Assembly (NCBI GenBank): GCA_024709225.1
Contig: JANJXC010000039.1
Span: 1 to 50,435, forward strand
Reading direction: 5' to 3'
Length of the DNA: 50,435 nucleotides
From: Gammaproteobacteria bacterium
GTDB lineage: Bacteria; Pseudomonadota; Gammaproteobacteria; Thiohalomonadales; Thiohalomonadaceae
Below the pieces are notes generated by a model, which saw nothing but the letters and a program-made list of their open reading frames with translations, did not search any database and was not told where the DNA came from. Within the stretch, counting starts at the first letter, position 1. Each line of letters begins with the position of its first letter. The position numbers and the translations under genes are program-made. Shown one piece after another: positions 9,989 to 17,323 of this stretch.

Positions 9989-10007
9989 GATAATGATTCT
10001 CATTGTC
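9989..10007 (-). promoter_or_regulatory. Fur box upstream of hemP
   Basis: The 19-mer GATAATGATTCTCATTGTC matches the classical Fur consensus GATAATGATAATCATTATC at 16 of 19 positions. It lies 33 bases upstream of the hemP start and overlaps a TTGACA-like -35 hexamer on the reverse strand (complement of 10004-10009). Iron-bound Fur would be expected to block this promoter. Confidence 0.85.
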
Positions 10008-10045
10008 AAGTCAACAGGAGTCCCGCCCGGGTCCCGGCCAGGGGC

Positions 10046-10408
10046 TCAAGCCTGGCGACGGTGGCCGGCCTGTTCCAGGCGGGCCAGATAGTCGGCCCAG
10101 TTCTGCGCGTAGTTGACCCCCAGGTCGTAGAGATAATTCCAGGTGTAGAGGCCGCTCTTGTGGCGGTCATCGAAGTACAGCTTCACCGCGTACAGGCCGA
10201 CCTGGACGATGTCGCTGATGTTGACCTGCTCCTTGCCCACCTGCAGCGTCGGCGTCTTGTTGTGATAGCCGGCCACATCGGCAGAGGGGGAGTACACCCG
10301 CAGGTATTCGCAAGGCAACTGGAAGCGGGCGCCGTCGTCAAAGGCCAGCTCCAGCATGCGCCGCTCGCGGTGCAGGGTGATCTCGGTGGGGTGATGGGAT
10401 TGCGTCAT
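10046..10408 (-). CDS. DUF971 (GBBH-like N-terminal domain) protein
   Basis: A 120-residue protein starting MTQSHHPTEITLHRERRMLE; the stretch DGARFQLPCEYLRVYSPSAD, with ISDIVQVGLYAVKLYFDDRH and GLYTWNYLYDLG, is the DUF971 pattern, a small domain also found at the N terminus of gamma-butyrobetaine hydroxylases. Free-standing copies are common in proteobacteria and have no settled function. The ATG at 10408 is preferred over an upstream in-frame codon because GGGAGC precedes it and homologues begin at about this point. It lies 81 bases downstream of a leftward membrane-protein gene. Confidence 0.85.
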   Translation of the reverse strand: MTQSHHPTEITLHRERRMLELAFDDGARFQLPCEYLRVYSPSADVAGYHNKTPTLQVGKEQVNISDIVQVGLYAVKLYFDDRHKSGLYTWNYLYDLGVNYAQNWADYLARLEQAGHRRQA

Positions 10409-10489
10409 GGGGTGCTCCCGCTCGGTTGGGCGAGAGGAAGACATGGGGTTGCCGCGGCGCCAGCGCAAGACTGCCGCCGGCGCAGGACA

Positions 10490-10990
10490 TCAGCGCGGCG
10501 CGCCCTCCTCCGGATACCGCTTGAGCAGGCCGTCCGGCACCTCTCCCTTGCCCGCCATCTCCAGGCCGCTGTTGGCCAGCACGAACAGCACCAGCACCAT
10601 GACGATGGTGGGCATCACGCCCACGCGCGTGGCGATGGTGAAGATGATCTCGCGCATGCTCTGCTTCTGCGCCGACAGCGCCAGCAACGAGCCGCCGCCG
10701 ATGATCAGCGCCGAGGCGGCATAACCCATCAGCAGCAGACGACAGCGGCGCCAGGCCAGGCGCCAGTGCATCAGGGCGAACCACGGCGTGGCAGCGCGAT
10801 GACTGCGCAGATAGATGTAGGTGATCACCAACGAGGAAAACAGCGGCGGCAAGGCCAGGCCCCAGGCGCCGATGTCGAGGGCGATGGAGGCCGGCGCCAG
10901 CAAAAGATGAAAGGCCGCCAGATTGATCATCAGCAGTTCATGCGGGGCGCGCGCCTGGCGCTTCAGGGCATCGTCGATGGCGTAGAGCAT
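10490..10990 (-). CDS. Hypothetical four-helix membrane protein
   Basis: A 166-residue inner-membrane protein with about four hydrophobic segments (LMINLAAFHLLLAPASIALD; ALPPLFSSLVITYIYL; LLLMGYAASALIIGGGSLLA; VGVMPTIVMVLVLFVLANSG) and a cytoplasmic basic loop (WRLAWRRCR). I cannot assign a family. The ORF extends further upstream in frame, but the ATG at 10990 directly precedes the first helix and the upstream extension has shadow-ORF composition. The next gene to the right diverges from it. Confidence 0.7.
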   Translation of the reverse strand: MLYAIDDALKRQARAPHELLMINLAAFHLLLAPASIALDIGAWGLALPPLFSSLVITYIYLRSHRAATPWFALMHWRLAWRRCRLLLMGYAASALIIGGGSLLALSAQKQSMREIIFTIATRVGVMPTIVMVLVLFVLANSGLEMAGKGEVPDGLLKRYPEEGAPR

Positions 10991-11192
10991 GGCGGTCCTC
11001 GTGAGTGGGGGGCGCGAAGATGAGTACGTCGGACGCTGTGATATGCTTCCGGCAATCAACGTCATTCTATCCAAAAGATCAGGCCAGGCCTTTGCGAAAA
11101 CGCAATGACTGCCACAGTTTTCCACCCAAGTGGACCGGAAAAATGGCTGGAGTTTTGGTTGATGCGGTGCGACACCCACAGGGGGGTGGGCT

Positions 11193-12434
11193 ATGGAAAG
11201 CAATGATCCGAAAGTCCTGATCCGCGTTGCCCAGGCCGTGTATCCGGTGTGTGAACTGGGCAATGAATCGCGCCGCCGCCTCGCCGAGCACGGCCGCCTC
11301 GATTTGCTCAAGCCCAACCACCCCATCGTGGCCAGCAGCGACACTGCCTGGCTGACCTTCCTCATCCGCGGCGAAGTGGTACTGCTCTCCGACAAGGGGG
11401 AGAGAGAGGTGGTACACGCCAACTCACCGCGCGCCCGCCTGCCGCTGTTTCGCGTCCATCCCCCCGGACTGTACGCCGAAGCCAGCGTGGCCAGCATGAT
11501 CGTGCGCTTCCCGCGCACCTTGCTGCAGACACTGCTGCAGGCGGAACACGGCACCGATGGTGCGGGTGGTGAGATCGTGATGATGGACCCGGAGCACGAC
11601 GGTCCGCTCTATCAGAGCATCTATAAGGCCTTCCAGCGCGAGGAACTAGAGCTGCCCACCCTGCCCGATATCGCGCTGCGCATACGCGAGGCCATCCGTG
11701 ACCCCGCCGTCGGCATCAAGGATGTGGCGAAGATGGTGCTGGCCGATCCGGTACTCGCGGCGCGCCTGATCCATGTCGCCAACAGCGCGGCCTACCGTCG
11801 CGACAAACCTGTTACCACGGTCTACCAGGCCGTCACCCGGCTCGGCCTGTCCGCGGCGCAGGATATCGCCATCAGCCTGGCACTAAAACACCTGTTCAAG
11901 TCCGATGCACCGCTGCTGCAACAGCGCATGCAGGCGCTGTACAACCACAGCAGCCAGATCGCCAGCCTGGCCTACGTGCTGGCGCGCCACAGCCATGGCT
12001 TCAATGCCGAACGCGCCTTGCTCGCCGGCCTGCTGCACGACATCGGCGTCATTCCCATCCTCACCTACGCCGCCCGGCACGGCAACCTGCAACATGATGC
12101 GGCGGAGCTGGACAAGACCATCGCCGGCCTGCGCCGTATCACCTGCCATCTGGTGCTGAGCCGGCTGGGCTTCGAGGACGATCTGATCACGGCCGCGGAA
12201 CAGGCGGAAGACTGGATGCGCAACAATCATGCGGCACCCGATTACGCCGATCTGCTGGTGGTCGCGCAGCTGCACAGCCATCTCGGTACCCCGCGCATGC
12301 AACACCTGCCGCGCATCGATACCACCCCCGCCTATCGCAAGCTCGACCTGGGTGAATTCGATCCGCACAATGGTCTCGCCATACTGCACGAAGCCCACAC
12401 CGTCAGCTCGGCCATCCATCAGTTGCTGCACTGA
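11193..12434 (+). CDS. HDOD-domain signalling protein
   Basis: The 413-residue protein has an HDOD domain (about residues 150-345), starting ELELPTLPDIALRIREAIRD and including ADPVLAARLIHVANSAAYRR and LLAGLLHDIGVIPIL. HDOD domains resemble HD phosphohydrolases but usually lack activity and act as signalling scaffolds. The N-terminal 130 residues (DTAWLTFLIRGEVVLLSDKG) look like a diverged cyclic-nucleotide-binding or similar beta-barrel sensor, which is inference. The ATG at 11193 follows a G-rich tract (GGGGGGTGGG). The gene is alone on this strand between divergent and convergent neighbours. Confidence 0.85.
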   Translation: MESNDPKVLIRVAQAVYPVCELGNESRRRLAEHGRLDLLKPNHPIVASSDTAWLTFLIRGEVVLLSDKGEREVVHANSPRARLPLFRVHPPGLYAEASVASMIVRFPRTLLQTLLQAEHGTDGAGGEIVMMDPEHDGPLYQSIYKAFQREELELPTLPDIALRIREAIRDPAVGIKDVAKMVLADPVLAARLIHVANSAAYRRDKPVTTVYQAVTRLGLSAAQDIAISLALKHLFKSDAPLLQQRMQALYNHSSQIASLAYVLARHSHGFNAERALLAGLLHDIGVIPILTYAARHGNLQHDAAELDKTIAGLRRITCHLVLSRLGFEDDLITAAEQAEDWMRNNHAAPDYADLLVVAQLHSHLGTPRMQHLPRIDTTPAYRKLDLGEFDPHNGLAILHEAHTVSSAIHQLLH

Positions 12435-12467
12435 AGAGCCGCGCCGGGGCACGGCGCGCATGAATTC

Positions 12468-13076
12468 CTACAAGGCCCTGAATCCATCCACCATGAACTG
12501 CACGGCGATCACCGCCAGCAGCAGCCCCATCAGGCGGGTGATGACGCGGATGCCGCTGACGCCGAGCAGGCGGCGCAGGGTGCCGGCGAAGAACAGCGCC
12601 AGGTAGACGATGGCGCAGGCCGCAAGGATGGCCGCCAGCAATTCCAGCTGCTGCCCCGGCGCGGTGAGCTGCTGGCGCCACACCAGCACGGCGGTGATGG
12701 CGCCCGGCCCGGCCAGCAGCGGCACGGCCAGCGGCACCAGGGCGATGTTCTCCTTGCGGATGCCTTCCTGCTCCTCTTCGGCCGAGGTCTTGATGCCGCT
12801 CGGGATCAGCGCCAGCATCTGCAGGGCATAGATGAAGAAGATGAAGCCGCCGGCGAGCTGGAAGGCCGGCATGCTGATGTGGAAGAAGCGCAGCAGCGCA
12901 TCGCCGCTCAAGGCGAATCCCACCAGGATCACCGCGCTGGCCACGGCAGCCACCAGGGCCATGCGGCGCCGTTCGGCCTCGGTGTTGTCGCGGGTGAACA
13001 GCAGGAAGAAGGGCAGGTTGCCCAGCGGGTCCATGATGATCAGCAGCGGCACCAGTACGGCAACAAACTCCTGCAT
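12468..13076 (-). CDS. MarC-family (UPF0056) membrane protein
   Basis: A 202-residue polytopic inner-membrane protein with about six helices. The opening FVAVLVPLLIIMDPLGNLPF is the MarC signature (conserved D-P-x-G-N), as is PLAGPGAIT-like VPLLAGPGAITAVLV in the middle. MarC was named for multiple antibiotic resistance but its transport role is unsettled. GAGGAAGGG precedes the ATG at 13076. It converges on the HDOD gene with only 33 bases between stop codons; the following FIST/msrA genes lie upstream on the same strand. Confidence 0.92.
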   Translation of the reverse strand: MQEFVAVLVPLLIIMDPLGNLPFFLLFTRDNTEAERRRMALVAAVASAVILVGFALSGDALLRFFHISMPAFQLAGGFIFFIYALQMLALIPSGIKTSAEEEQEGIRKENIALVPLAVPLLAGPGAITAVLVWRQQLTAPGQQLELLAAILAACAIVYLALFFAGTLRRLLGVSGIRVITRLMGLLLAVIAVQFMVDGFRAL

Positions 13077-13118
13077 CGCCCTTCCTCATCTCGGGTGCGC
13101 CGTGCGCACCGGCCGCAA

Positions 13119-14243
13119 CTACAAGAACAGCGTCAGCACGCCGGTGTAACCATACAGGCGGCCATTATAGAGCTCGCCGTTGGCGAAGAAACCGGCCAGG
13201 GGAAATTCTCCCAGCACCTCGCCGATCAGGCGCAGTTCCTCGGCATCGTCGCCGAACTGGTTGCGGCCGCGGCCCAGGCAGGTGACGTAGATGCCACCGC
13301 GAATGGGACGGCCGCCGACGCGGGCCTTGATGCGTTCCAGCATCTGGCGCATGTCCGCCCGCGCCGTATTGCCGTCGCGGCGGCAGAACAGCAGCCGCTC
13401 ATGACCATCGAGATAGTCGCCCACGGCGATCCTGCCATTGCGGGTGTCGAGCCCCATCAGATGGCGCACCAGATAGTCGCCGGTATCAGAATGGGCGATG
13501 GGCAGGCCGACGAAGATGTAGCCGGCAATACGCTGCAGATCGCGCGCCAGCACCTCGCCGATCTCCTGCTTCATCACCTCCAGCGCCGGCCGGTGATCCA
13601 GGGTGACGGCGATATTGTCCTCGGCCTCGGTGATCGCATGGGCGGCCCCCAGCGGCGTGCAGCCCTGGGTGTGGTCGGTCACCACCGCCACCGTCGGCCC
13701 GAACAATACCCCGGACACGCCGCCGCTGATGACCGCCGCACCGACAACCTGGTGGTTCATGGTGTTGGACGAGGTCAGCCCGCCGTTGAGAAAGGCCGCC
13801 GGCAGCGCGGCGCCGATGGCCTCGACCAGGGCCGGGGTGGCCGTATTGGAGGGATCGCCGTGCAGCAGCGCAAAGCAGTAGCCCTGCTGCTCGCTCCAGG
13901 CGCGCAGATCCCCGGCCAGGGGGGCGGCGGCCTGCGTCACCGACGGCAACAGGCGAAACGCCTCCGTCGGCAGGTCGCCCACCAGCAGCACCAGTGCCGG
14001 GGTGTCGTAGTACTCCTGCCCGCTGGCGCACACCGCCATGCCCAGCGATCCCACCCACTGCACGCCGGGCAATACCGCGCGCAGGCGCTGCAGTATCGGC
14101 GGCAGCTGCGCGGCCAGGCCGTCGCTGGCGTAGATGAAGCCGATGCTGGCCTCGGGCGGCACACTGCCCAATTGCGCCAGACAGCGCTCCAGCAGCGTTG
14201 CACCGTCGGCACCCGCCGCGTGGGCCAGCATGAATTTCTGCAT
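13119..14243 (-). CDS. FIST N/C-domain sensory protein
   Basis: About 374 residues carrying both FIST domains, predicted small-ligand (possibly amino-acid) sensors usually linked to signal transduction. The N-terminal half contains LGSVPPEASIGFIYASDGLA and LPGVQWVGSLGMAV; the C-terminal half contains GDYLVRHLMGLDTRNGRIAV, YVTCLGRGRNQFGDD and the ending GEFPLAGFFANGELYN, which is characteristic of FIST_C. Two adjacent ATG codons (14246 and 14243) follow AGGAG; the second gives better spacing. It starts 15 bases after msrA stops on the same strand, suggesting co-transcription. Confidence 0.88.
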   Translation of the reverse strand: MQKFMLAHAAGADGATLLERCLAQLGSVPPEASIGFIYASDGLAAQLPPILQRLRAVLPGVQWVGSLGMAVCASGQEYYDTPALVLLVGDLPTEAFRLLPSVTQAAAPLAGDLRAWSEQQGYCFALLHGDPSNTATPALVEAIGAALPAAFLNGGLTSSNTMNHQVVGAAVISGGVSGVLFGPTVAVVTDHTQGCTPLGAAHAITEAEDNIAVTLDHRPALEVMKQEIGEVLARDLQRIAGYIFVGLPIAHSDTGDYLVRHLMGLDTRNGRIAVGDYLDGHERLLFCRRDGNTARADMRQMLERIKARVGGRPIRGGIYVTCLGRGRNQFGDDAEELRLIGEVLGEFPLAGFFANGELYNGRLYGYTGVLTLFL

Positions 14244-14257
14244 CATTGCTCCTGCTG

Positions 14258-14890
14258 TCAGGCCAGGCTCACGCCGGTGCCGCCGAGGCCGCAATAGCCA
14301 CCGGGATTTTTCGCCAGATACTGCTGATGATATTCCTCCGCGTAATAGAACGGCGGCACATTGACGATCTCGGTGGTGATGGCGCCAAAGCCCGCGGTGC
14401 TCAACTGCGCCTGGAACGCCGTGCGCGTCGCCTCGGCAGCGGCGTGTTGCGCGGCGTCGTAGACGTAGATGGCGGAACGGTACTGGGTGCCGACATCGTT
14501 GCCCTGGCGCATGCCCTGAGTCGGATCGTGCGACTCCCAGAACACGCGCAGCAGGGCGTCATAGCTGATCTGCTGCGGGTCGAACACCACGCGCACCACC
14601 TCGTTGTGCCCGGTCATCCCGCTGCACACCTCGCGGTAGGTGGGATTGGGGGTATAGCCGCCGGCATAACCCACGGCGGTGGAGTACACCCCGGGCTGCT
14701 GCCAGAAGCGGCGCTCTGCCCCCCAGAAACAGCCCAGGCCGAACATGGCCTGCGCCATACCCGCGGGAAACGGCGGGATGATGCGATGGCCGTTGACGTA
14801 ATGATTGATCGGCACCGGCATGGCGACGACGCGGCCGGGCAGTGCGTCTTCGGGTGTAGGCATGTGAAGCTTGTGGGTATCGGTCAGCAT
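14258..14890 (-). CDS. msrA: Peptide methionine sulfoxide reductase MsrA
   Basis: Reduces methionine-S-sulfoxide in oxidised proteins. The 210-residue protein matches E. coli MsrA closely: [10 protein letters not shown] near the N terminus, the catalytic [13 protein letters not shown] (Cys about residue 54), [33 protein letters not shown] and [10 protein letters not shown] at the end. The nucleophile and the first resolving Cys (in GYCG) are present, but the second recycling Cys of the E. coli enzyme (GVCL) is replaced here (GVSLA), so a two-Cys recycling mechanism is inferred. The ATG at 14890 is favoured over one ten codons upstream by alignment to the family and by AAGAGGT upstream. Confidence 0.95.
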   Translation of the reverse strand: MLTDTHKLHMPTPEDALPGRVVAMPVPINHYVNGHRIIPPFPAGMAQAMFGLGCFWGAERRFWQQPGVYSTAVGYAGGYTPNPTYREVCSGMTGHNEVVRVVFDPQQISYDALLRVFWESHDPTQGMRQGNDVGTQYRSAIYVYDAAQHAAAEATRTAFQAQLSTAGFGAITTEIVNVPPFYYAEEYHQQYLAKNPGGYCGLGGTGVSLA

Positions 14891-14986
14891 GGCCGGACCT
14901 CTTGCTATGGGATACTCCAACTATGCGGCTGGGCCACAGGAAAGCAAGGTGTGGTGCGGGGCATATACTTCAGGAAAACCTCAGGC

Positions 14987-15033
14987 CGTAGGGTGCGCAC
15001 CGCGCACCAGACAGTCGCAATGCGCACCCTACG
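14987..15033. repeat. Inverted repeat, CGTAGGGTGCGCA type
   Basis: Perfect 13-bp arms (14987-14999 and 15021-15033) flank a short spacer between the divergently spaced msrA and tpm genes. It resembles the GTAGGGTGCGC intergenic palindromes common in proteobacteria and may double as a transcription terminator for tpm-side or msrA-side RNA. Confidence 0.7.
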
Positions 15034-15051
15034 TTGACGCTGCCGCGGGGC

Positions 15052-15705
15052 TCAGGGTTGCAGATGGAACACCACCTCGTCGAGGCGCGTCAGGCCACGC
15101 TCGCGAAAGCGGGTATTCTCGGCCAGCACATCATGGGTATAGAGCCGCGCGACGCCGTAGTGCTCCGCGTACAACCGGTGCACCTCGGCCGCGCCGACGG
15201 AAAACGGCGGTCCGCTCATTTCCGCCTGGGGATAATCCATGGTCACCAGCAGCATCGGCACGCGCGCCGGCAGGATCCGGTGCAGGTGCTGGGCATAGCG
15301 CTCGCGCATCTCCGGCGGCAGGGCAACCAGCGAGGCGCGGTCGTAGACAGCGGCCACACCCTTGAGGTCGGCCGCCTCCAGCTCGAAGAAATCGCCGCAC
15401 AGCAGGGTCACGCCGTCGCAACTCCAGCTGTCGAAGATGCCGTGGCTGCGCACCTGCGGCTTGAGTTCGTTCTCCAGGAAGAAATCTTCCACCGCCAGCG
15501 GACTCAGCTCGACGCCGAGCACGCGATGCCCCTGGGCGCGCAGCCACAGCAGGTCACGGCTCTTGCCGCACAAGGGCACGAACACCTCGCTGCCGGCCGG
15601 CAGTTGCAGCCCGCCCCAGAATTCCTGCAGATGGGCGTTGATCTCGCCCTGATGGAAACCGATTTCGTTGCGCTGCCAGCGCTCCAGCCAGAACTCCGCC
15701 TTCAT
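15052..15705 (-). CDS. tpm: Thiopurine S-methyltransferase family protein
   Basis: A 217-residue SAM-dependent methyltransferase. It shows the bacterial TPMT pattern from the start: MKAEFWLERWQRNEIGFHQG, then VFVPLCGKSRDLLWLRAQGH, VLGVELSPLAVEDFF, YDRASLVALPPEMRERYAQH and LLVTMDYPQAEMSGPPFSV. Bacterial TPMTs methylate thiopurines poorly; in pseudomonads they convert selenite or tellurite species to volatile methyl forms, which may matter given the chalcogen cluster 6 kb away. The ATG overlaps the stop of the upstream small ORF (TGATG), so translation is coupled to it. Confidence 0.93.
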   Translation of the reverse strand: MKAEFWLERWQRNEIGFHQGEINAHLQEFWGGLQLPAGSEVFVPLCGKSRDLLWLRAQGHRVLGVELSPLAVEDFFLENELKPQVRSHGIFDSWSCDGVTLLCGDFFELEAADLKGVAAVYDRASLVALPPEMRERYAQHLHRILPARVPMLLVTMDYPQAEMSGPPFSVGAAEVHRLYAEHYGVARLYTHDVLAENTRFRERGLTRLDEVVFHLQP

Positions 15706-15959
15706 CACTCCCCTCCCAGCCAACGCACCAGATAGAACAGCTTGAATCCCTCGGAGGAACGGAACGGGCCGCATACCCGCGCGGCGTACAGGTTCTTTGT
15801 CGTATCGGCCTGCGCCAGCGCCTCCTGCTCCGTCTCCACCACCTGCACCGTATTCTCTGGATAGCGCTGACGCTGGCGCCGCGGTGCGTAGATCACCGCA
15901 TAACTCTCGCGCAGATCCGCCGGCAACAGGCCCTGCTGTTCGAATTCATGATCGGACAT
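15705..15959 (-). CDS. Hypothetical small protein coupled to tpm
   Basis: An 84-residue protein of unknown function (MSDHEFEQQG start, then SYAVIYAPRRQRQRYPENTV and GPFRSSEGFKLFYLVRWLGG). No membrane span or Cys pair. Its stop overlaps the tpm start by one base, so the pair is an operon. Its leader is unusual: a tandem GAAAACG array (reverse-strand sense) begins four bases upstream of the ATG, and the purine-rich GGAAAA of the array is the only ribosome-binding-like sequence, so array length could affect expression of both genes. Confidence 0.75.
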   Translation of the reverse strand: MSDHEFEQQGLLPADLRESYAVIYAPRRQRQRYPENTVQVVETEQEALAQADTTKNLYAARVCGPFRSSEGFKLFYLVRWLGGE

Positions 15960-15963
15960 ATGA

Positions 15964-16017
15964 CGTTTTCCGTTTTCCGTTTTCCGTTTTCCGTTTTCCG
16001 TTTTCCGTTTTCCGTTT
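15964..16017. repeat. Heptanucleotide tandem array (CGTTTTC)n
   Basis: Seven exact copies of CGTTTTC (15964-16012) plus a partial eighth. It occupies the leader of the small ORF/tpm pair and lies 70 bases from the divergent nuclease gene. It is one of three 7-bp arrays in the window. Confidence 0.97.
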
Positions 16018-16088
16018 AATGATAAACACCAATGCGCCTGGGCGGTAGGCAGTTATAATCAGCCACCCGCGCCTCCCTCGGACACCTC

Positions 16089-16934
16089 ATGACGTACCGC
16101 CGTCCTGTTACACGGTTGCTGATACTCGCCGCACTGCTGCTCGCCGCTGCGGTCTACGCCTATGAAAGCCTGCATGCCCGTCCGGCCATGGCCTGGCAGG
16201 GCGTGCCGACCGCCATGGAGTGGCGCGCCCTCACCTGGACCCGCGTGCTGCGCAACGATGCCTTTCTGGTGGGCTGGTCCGATCTGCGGGGCAATCCGCT
16301 GTGGGTCAAATACAGGCTCACGCCCATCCCGGCCGATGCGCCGCGCCTGCGCCGCCCGGAACGCTTCAGCCGCGACTGGCGCGCCCTCAACCCGGTCGAC
16401 CACGGCGACTACAGCGGCAGCGGCTACGACCGCGGCCACCTCGCGCCCAACTACGCCATCTCGCGCCTGTACGGTGCAGCGGCACAGCAGCAGACCTTCC
16501 TGATGACCAACATCACGCCGCAGACGCGCGCACTGAACCAGAAGCTCTGGCAGCGGCTGGAGGAGGTGGAGATCGATTTCTTCGCGCCGCGCCACGAGAA
16601 ATTGTGGGTAATTGCCGGCCCGGTGTTCGATAAGAACATCGAGCGTCTCTCCGGCACGCCCCGGGTGGAGGTTCCCGACGCCTTTTTCAAAATATACGCC
16701 GCCCCTGGCCGTGGCGATGCGCCGCCGCGCCTGCTCGCCTTCGTGGTACCACAGGCGGTACATGGCAACGAGCCGCTGGACCGCTTCGTCACCAGCGTCG
16801 ACCACGTGGAAGAACTCACCGGCTTTGACTTTTTTCCCGAGATGGACCCGGCACTGCAGGCCCGCCTGGAGGCCGCCGTCGAGCCGTCTGCCTGGCGACT
16901 GGAAGAGGTGGCGCGGCGCCCGGGGCGGTATTGA
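16089..16934 (+). CDS. DNA/RNA non-specific endonuclease (NUC1 type)
   Basis: A 281-residue nuclease of the beta-beta-alpha-metal family that cleaves single- and double-stranded nucleic acids. The N terminus has an uncleaved anchor or signal (LLILAALLLAAAVYAYESLH), placing the enzyme at or beyond the inner membrane. The active-site block SGYDRGHLAPNYAIS holds the DRGH motif with the general-base His; LMTNITPQTRALNQKLWQRL provides the metal-binding Asn region, and LWVIAGPVFD is the usual next strand. A TATAAT hexamer at 16054-16059 may be its -10 element, without a good -35. It diverges from the small ORF/tpm pair across the heptamer array. Confidence 0.92.
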   Translation: MTYRRPVTRLLILAALLLAAAVYAYESLHARPAMAWQGVPTAMEWRALTWTRVLRNDAFLVGWSDLRGNPLWVKYRLTPIPADAPRLRRPERFSRDWRALNPVDHGDYSGSGYDRGHLAPNYAISRLYGAAAQQQTFLMTNITPQTRALNQKLWQRLEEVEIDFFAPRHEKLWVIAGPVFDKNIERLSGTPRVEVPDAFFKIYAAPGRGDAPPRLLAFVVPQAVHGNEPLDRFVTSVDHVEELTGFDFFPEMDPALQARLEAAVEPSAWRLEEVARRPGRY

Positions 16935-17031
16935 CCGGAATTTTCTCTTTGCTGAAACTAGGCGCGGCGCTTGTCGCGCCGTTCCATCTTCAACTTTCGT
17001 GATTCGTATGCACTGACGGAGCGTGTCTACC

Positions 17032-17235
17032 ATGAGCGGAAATATCGACGCCATCAAACAGGAAATGATCCAGCTGGAAACCGAATATCTGGCCCACATC
17101 AACAAGCACGGCTTCAGCTACCAGGAATACACCAATCCACCCGCGGGCAGCTTCATGGCGAAGTACAAGAAGCGCATGGCCGAGCTGACCGCCGCCAGCG
17201 GGGTCAAGCCGCTGGAGTACTACAAGGGTTATTGA
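17032..17235 (+). CDS. Hypothetical small protein
   Basis: A 67-residue soluble protein starting MSGNIDAIKQEMIQLETEYL and ending KPLEYYKGY. It is predicted mostly helical, with no Cys, signal or membrane span, and I do not recognise the family. The ATG at 17032 is used because GGAG lies ten bases upstream; an in-frame GTG nine bases earlier has no such site. A strong terminator follows 15 bases after the stop, which supports it as a real transcribed gene. Confidence 0.75.
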   Translation: MSGNIDAIKQEMIQLETEYLAHINKHGFSYQEYTNPPAGSFMAKYKKRMAELTAASGVKPLEYYKGY

Positions 17236-17250
17236 TCCCTTCCTGTGGTG

Positions 17251-17283
17251 AACAAAACCCTGCACATGCAGGGTTTTGTTTTT
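17251..17283 (+). terminator. Rho-independent terminator
   Basis: A 13-bp perfect stem (AACAAAACCCTGC / GCAGGGTTTTGTT) with a four-base loop, followed by a run of T at 17279-17283. It ends the small gene at 17032-17235. Because the stem is flanked by A and T runs it could also act on the reverse strand. Confidence 0.9.
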
Positions 17284-17323
17284 CCTGCCGCGGCCATTCC
17301 ACTGCGCGTATGCTGTAACCATC

